From the NCBI GenBank assembly GCA_022648165.1, contig JALCLX010000014.1:1-41843 (forward strand): 41,843 nt of DNA, written 5' to 3'. The position numbers and the translations under genes are program-made. Below the pieces are notes generated by a model. It searched no databases, was not told the origin of the DNA, and worked only from the letters and a program-made list of their open reading frames with translations. Positions 38,373-41,843 of the stretch are shown piece by piece. Source of the DNA: Ancrocorticia sp. Lineage in GTDB: Bacteria; Actinomycetota; Actinomycetes; Actinomycetales; Actinomycetaceae. Within the stretch, counting starts at the first letter, position 1; the number at the start of each line of letters is the position of its first letter.

Positions 38373-38391
38373 TTAGGGTAGCGTTACCTGT
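38373..38391 (-). promoter_or_regulatory. DtxR/IdeR-type iron box upstream of htaA
   Basis: TTAGGGTAGCGTTACCTGT matches the 19-bp DtxR consensus TTAGGTTAGCCTAACCTAA at 14 positions. It lies 44 bp upstream of the htaA start, where it would overlap the promoter. It predicts that the haem operon is repressed by the iron-bound regulator and expressed when iron is scarce. Confidence 0.7.
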
Positions 38392-38650
38392 CTGTTTTAC
38401 ATAACGCCAGAATTGCGTATTTCTCCGCGCCGGTGCCACGTGACGACATAACACACTCATAAGATGCTAAGAAAACCGCGCAATCGCAAAGAAGAGTCGC
38501 GCCGCAGACGATCGTCTTCGTTCATGTTGGATCATTCGATTCTGGCAAGGTCAGAACGATTCAAAAAAACGAATCAGAACAATTCAAAAATGAAATGGAC
38601 GACTCTACAACAACCGTGGGCGCGGCGGCGTCGTTCCAATCCGCACAGCA
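38392..38650. other. Gap between the htaA promoter and the permease 3' end
   Basis: About 260 bp, A-rich from 38550. A short plus-strand frame has no ribosome site and a basic, low-complexity product, so it is not called. The htaA promoter region probably extends to about 38430. Confidence 0.5.
38551..38590. repeat. 17-bp direct repeat, period 23
   Basis: TCAGAACGATTCAAAAA (38551-38567) and TCAGAACAATTCAAAAA (38574-38590) differ at one base. Confidence 0.75.
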
Positions 38651-40030
38651 CTATGCGCGAACAGTATGTGCCTTCGTCCGGATGACAGCGTGAATCGCAA
38701 GCAAGGCGATCACCCAAAGCGGACCGATGATCACGGCTGTCCGGTAATCCGGAGATAGGGCCATCAGGACCACGACCACTAACAGCACAGCCAGAACGAT
38801 GCCCGTCGCTACGCCACCGCCAGGAAGCGGGAACGTCAAATTTCGTGCGGAAGGCCCCAACCTGCGCCGAAACTTTCGCTCCGTCACCATGATCATGGAC
38901 CAGTTGATAAGGCCAGCAACAAGAGCGATTGACATCAGGTACTGGAAAGCAAAATCAGGCCACAAAAACACCACGAGCACGGCTATCAACGTCACTGCGG
39001 AGGACACCAGAATGCCTGCCACAGGTGTACCGCGGCCATTGACCTTTGCGAGGAACCGAGGCGCATTTCCCTGGCGCGCAAGTGCGTACAGCATGCGGCC
39101 GTTTGAGTACAATCCAGAGTTGTATACCGATAGCGCAGCCGTGAGAACAACAAAATTCAGGATATCAGCAGCAACGGAGATCCCCACGCTGTCAAAGATC
39201 TGCACGAACGGGCTAAGTTTTCCGTCGATGCGATTCCACGGAATCACGGACATGATGACAGCCAGGGAACCCACGTAGAACAAAAGAATCCGGTAAACGA
39301 TCTGATTGATTGCCCGTGGAATTGTTCGTGTGGGGTTGTCAGCTTCTCCTGCCGTAATGCCGATGAGCTCCACCCCGCCAAATGAGAACATCACGGGAAC
39401 CAAAGCCGTCGCAGCGCCTGCGAGGCCGTGTGGCAAAAAACCTCCAGTGTCCCATAGGTGCGTAAAAGACGGATCGGGAAGATCCGGATTTGCATTGATC
39501 CGCATAATGACGACGACGGCACCGAGCACGATCATGCCGATCACGGCAGCTACCTTGATAATAGCGAACCAAAACTCGAATTCCCCGAATGCGCGCACAC
39601 TCACCACATTCACGCCCGTGATGACCACAACGCAGGCCAAGGCTGTAACCCATGCAGGTACGCCAGGAAACCAGTAGTTGATGTAGATGCCAACCACCGA
39701 TAATTCCGCCATCGAGACGAGCACATAGTTGAACCAGTAATTCCAACCGGAAACAAAACCCGCACGATCCGACCAATTCTCGTAAGCATAGTGCGAGAAA
39801 GCGCCTGAAACGGGTTCGTACACAGACATCTCGCCGAGCGCACGCATAATCAGGAAGATTACTGCGCCACCCACCAGATAGACAACCAGAATGGCCGGCC
39901 CAGCGAGGCCGATAGAGGAAGCCGAACCGTAGAACAATCCCGTTCCGATCGCGCCACCAAGGGCGATCATCTGCATGTGCCGATTCTTCAGGTTCCGCCG
40001 GAGTTCGTTGTTGTTTGCGCCAGTGCTCAC
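38651..40030 (-). CDS. Amino acid permease of the APC family (AAT type)
   Basis: A 459-residue membrane protein with 12 probable spans, in the family that takes up amino acids with protons (AroP, GabP, ProY and relatives). The start LKNRHMQMIALGGAIGTGLF, the PVSGAFSHYA block and FGGVELIGITAGEADNP are diagnostic. The exact amino acid cannot be told. The start is a GTG at 40030 without ribosome site. TAGCCT six bases upstream points to a leaderless transcript. It lies behind the broken agcS gene on the same strand. Confidence 0.9.
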   Translation of the reverse strand: MSTGANNNELRRNLKNRHMQMIALGGAIGTGLFYGSASSIGLAGPAILVVYLVGGAVIFLIMRALGEMSVYEPVSGAFSHYAYENWSDRAGFVSGWNYWFNYVLVSMAELSVVGIYINYWFPGVPAWVTALACVVVITGVNVVSVRAFGEFEFWFAIIKVAAVIGMIVLGAVVVIMRINANPDLPDPSFTHLWDTGGFLPHGLAGAATALVPVMFSFGGVELIGITAGEADNPTRTIPRAINQIVYRILLFYVGSLAVIMSVIPWNRIDGKLSPFVQIFDSVGISVAADILNFVVLTAALSVYNSGLYSNGRMLYALARQGNAPRFLAKVNGRGTPVAGILVSSAVTLIAVLVVFLWPDFAFQYLMSIALVAGLINWSMIMVTERKFRRRLGPSARNLTFPLPGGGVATGIVLAVLLVVVVLMALSPDYRTAVIIGPLWVIALLAIHAVIRTKAHTVRA

Positions 40031-40036
40031 CGTCGT

Positions 40037-40042
40037 AGGCTA
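40037..40042 (-). promoter_or_regulatory. -10 box of a leaderless permease transcript
   Basis: TAGCCT on the minus strand ends 6 bp before the GTG at 40030. Confidence 0.5.
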
Positions 40043-40081
40043 CATCAATCGCGGCTGACGCCGTACATGCAGCTACATAGA

Positions 40082-40119
40082 GATCAGTGGACTCAGTTCT
40101 GATCAGTGGCCTCAGTTCT
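40082..40119. repeat. 19-bp tandem duplication at the agcS 3' end
   Basis: GATCAGTGGACTCAGTTCT (40082-40100) is followed directly by the same unit with one change (40101-40119). The second copy includes the agcS stop codon. Confidence 0.85.
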
Positions 40120-41544
40120 TCGCATCTGCAGTAGCGGGAATAGAAACAAATTCGTTCCCGGGCCTGCGGAGGTCTGGGTCTTGTGCCAGATACGCCTTTG
40201 TCTCGCGCGCAATCAGGCCCGATAGGATCAGTAAACCGATGAGGTTTGGCAGTGTCATCAAGCCGTTCGCAATATCAGCGAATGTCCACACGTCGGTAAG
40301 GTTCGTGACTGTACCGATGAACACGACCACCGTAAAGATTACGCGATAGGGCAATACGCCCTTGACCCCTACAAGCCGCTCAACGCACCGTTCTCCGTAA
40401 TATGACCAGCCCAAAATAGTGGATGCCGCCAGGAACACCAATGCGATCGATACGATGTAGTGGCCCCATTGGCCCGGCAACCCGTGTGTGAAGGCTTCCG
40501 CCGTCATCGTTGCAGGATCCGATCCCGTCCACGTACCCGTTGAGAGAATCACAAGGCCCGTGCAGGACACCACAATAATCGTGTCAATAAACCGTCTGCG
40601 TCATCGAGACGAGTCCTTGGCGTGCCGGATGGTGCGTCTTCGCCGCTGCGGCTGCGATGGCTGCTGATCCCATGCCAGATTCATTGGAAAAGATGCCGCG
40701 CGCAACGTCATATTGCAAAGCCATTATGAACGTTGATCCGAGAAAATCTCCAGTTGCACCCGCTCCCGTGAAGGCTTGCGTAAAGACCAAGTAGAGCGCA
40801 TGCGGAATGCCGGCAGCGTTTACAGCGAGAATGTAGATGCATCCACCCACATAGAACACAATCATCATGGGTACGAAACCCGCTGTAACCTTGCCGATCG
40901 ATGTAATGCCACCGAGCAGTACAGCGCCAACCGCTATGGCAAGCACAATTGCGACGATGGCACGATTCCAGCCGAAGAAATTCTCCAGTTGCGCAGCCAC
41001 TGCATTCGACTGCTTCATGCATCCAATTCCAAAGGAGGCTAAGACCGCGGCTACCGCAAAAAAGATAGAAAGAAATACGCCGAACTTTCCCTTGATGGCG
41101 TGCTTCAAATAATACTGTGGCCCGCCCGACTGCTGTCCATTCGCGTCAGTTGTCCGGAACCTCACGGCAAGGAACGCCTCCGAGCACTTCGAGGCCATAC
41201 CGAACAAGGCGGTAACCCACATCCAAAAAGCGCTCCCGGACCACCCAGATGTATCGCCGTTGCAACACCCACGATATTTCCCACGCCCACGGTTGCCGCA
41301 AGCGCCGTCGTCAACGCCTGATAGTGCGAAATATCGCCAGCCGCGCTACTTGCCTCCCCGCCCTGTCGCGCTGGAAAAATGCGAATCGCAAGGCTGCCCC
41401 CAACTTGCGAAACTGCAATCCCCGCAAGCGTATGGTCAGCACAATTCCAGTCCCCAACAGCAGCGGTATCAGCAGCCAGGGGCCCCACACAAAGCTATCG
41501 ACCGCATTCAAAGTATCACTGAAAGACCCAGCGGTTACCGTCAT
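40112..41544 (-). pseudogene. Sodium:amino acid symporter (AgcS family) with three frameshifts
   Basis: Four pieces in successive frames together form one AgcS (alanine or glycine:cation symporter) of about 477 residues: [19 protein letters not shown]; then [20 protein letters not shown]; then [20 protein letters not shown] through SNESGMGSAAIAAAAAKTHH; then VVSCTGLVIL to the end. The breaks are one missing G near 41361, one missing T in the run at 41224-41228, and one extra G near 40592. Each is at a mononucleotide run, and correcting all three gives a length divisible by three. The ATG at 41544 follows GGGAGA. As read, no functional transporter is made. It is either a decayed gene or a region of homopolymer sequencing error. 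Confidence 0.87.
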
Positions 41545-41738
41545 GTCAGTCTCCCATCCTCGAGTTAGCACACTGCCTGCACGCTGGCGATGCTCTTCAT
41601 CGAGGATAATTTACCGTCACAAGATTTCGGTTCTGTTACGCCCTTGTTTCACCGCCGCATTTCGAGCAAACCGCATTGTCCCCTACTCTTCAGGGACGCA
41701 TTGCTGTGTTCGTTGTCGCATGGCTGTGGTTTAAATGT

Positions 41739-41771
41739 GTGTGGGGCCGGTCTTGATGACCGGCCCCACAC
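41739..41771 (-). terminator. rRNA operon terminator
   Basis: Perfect 14-bp GC-rich arms (41739-41752 and 41758-41771) with a 5-nt loop lie about 10 bp past the 3' end of 5S rRNA. Downstream on the minus strand is ATTTAAACC. Confidence 0.8.
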
Positions 41772-41780
41772 GAAAAAGGG

Positions 41781-41843
41781 GTTGATGGCGGTGTCCTGCT
41801 CTCCCACACCCTGACGAGTGCAGTACCATCGGCGTTAGTCGGC
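41781..41843 (-). rRNA. rrf: 5S rRNA, 3' part, cut by the window edge
   Basis: On the minus strand the sequence reads CGCCGATGGTACTGCACT and then AGGGTGTGGGAGAGCAGGAC, the conserved 3' half of actinobacterial 5S rRNA. A strong terminator follows. The 5' part and presumably 23S and 16S genes lie to the right of the window. The exact 3' end is estimated from the pairing expected in the family. Confidence 0.9.

Overview
The window looks like chromosome of a host-associated, facultatively anaerobic actinobacterium, most plausibly Actinomycetaceae or a relative such as Trueperella or Arcanobacterium. The family or genus is an inference. The grounds are several leaderless genes, a HtaA/HmuTUV haem-uptake locus with a DtxR-type iron box, a LAXTG-like wall-sorting tail, an ilvBNC operon with a leaderless leader peptide, and DcuB plus AspA for C4-dicarboxylate metabolism.

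Layout. 1-1871: the end of an integrated mobile element, with a large serine recombinase whose last 22 codons run antisense into tRNA-His. 1872-3292: an orphan ATP-grasp gene among short tandem duplications. 3293-6925: tRNA-Lys, a Ski2-like helicase and a YggS-type PLP protein. 6939-10993 (minus strand): cimA, ilvE and leuB. 11063-13756: acylphosphatase, a PtpB-like phosphatase and aspA. 13947-17413: a broken LysR gene divergent from dcuB and a frameshifted abgA-like amidohydrolase. 17414-18424: about 1 kb without genes, filled with hairpin elements and tandem repeats. 18425-20616: a lipoprotein and a membrane-anchored serine hydrolase. 20741-24426 (minus strand): ilvB-ilvN-ilvC behind an attenuator. 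24658-29758: a ThrE-type exporter, an AspT-type transporter and ilvD. 29837-38391 (minus strand): an iron-regulated operon of a three-domain HtaA surface protein, HmuT, HmuU, HmuV (frameshifted) and two ABC half-exporters. 38651-41544: an APC permease and an AgcS symporter gene with three frameshifts. 41781-41843: the 3' end of a 5S rRNA gene, so an rRNA operon lies to the right.

How the genes fit together. CimA, LeuB, IlvBN, IlvC, IlvD and IlvE cover most of a citramalate route to isoleucine plus valine synthesis; LeuCD and LeuA are not in the window. AspA with DcuB suggests aspartate conversion to fumarate with dicarboxylate exchange. The haem operon would capture haem at the wall, pass it to HmuT and import it through HmuUV, but HmuV is broken as the sequence reads.

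Two themes cut across the window. First, single-base indels, mostly at short mononucleotide runs, break lysR, abgA, hmuV and agcS (three times). This is either real decay or homopolymer sequencing error. Second, many intergenic spots, plus two gene ends, carry tandem duplications with periods of 16-24 bp. The most unusual structure is a pair of roughly 75-bp palindromic elements at 17501-17575 and 18177-18247, with conserved loops and a tail of repeated half-arms.
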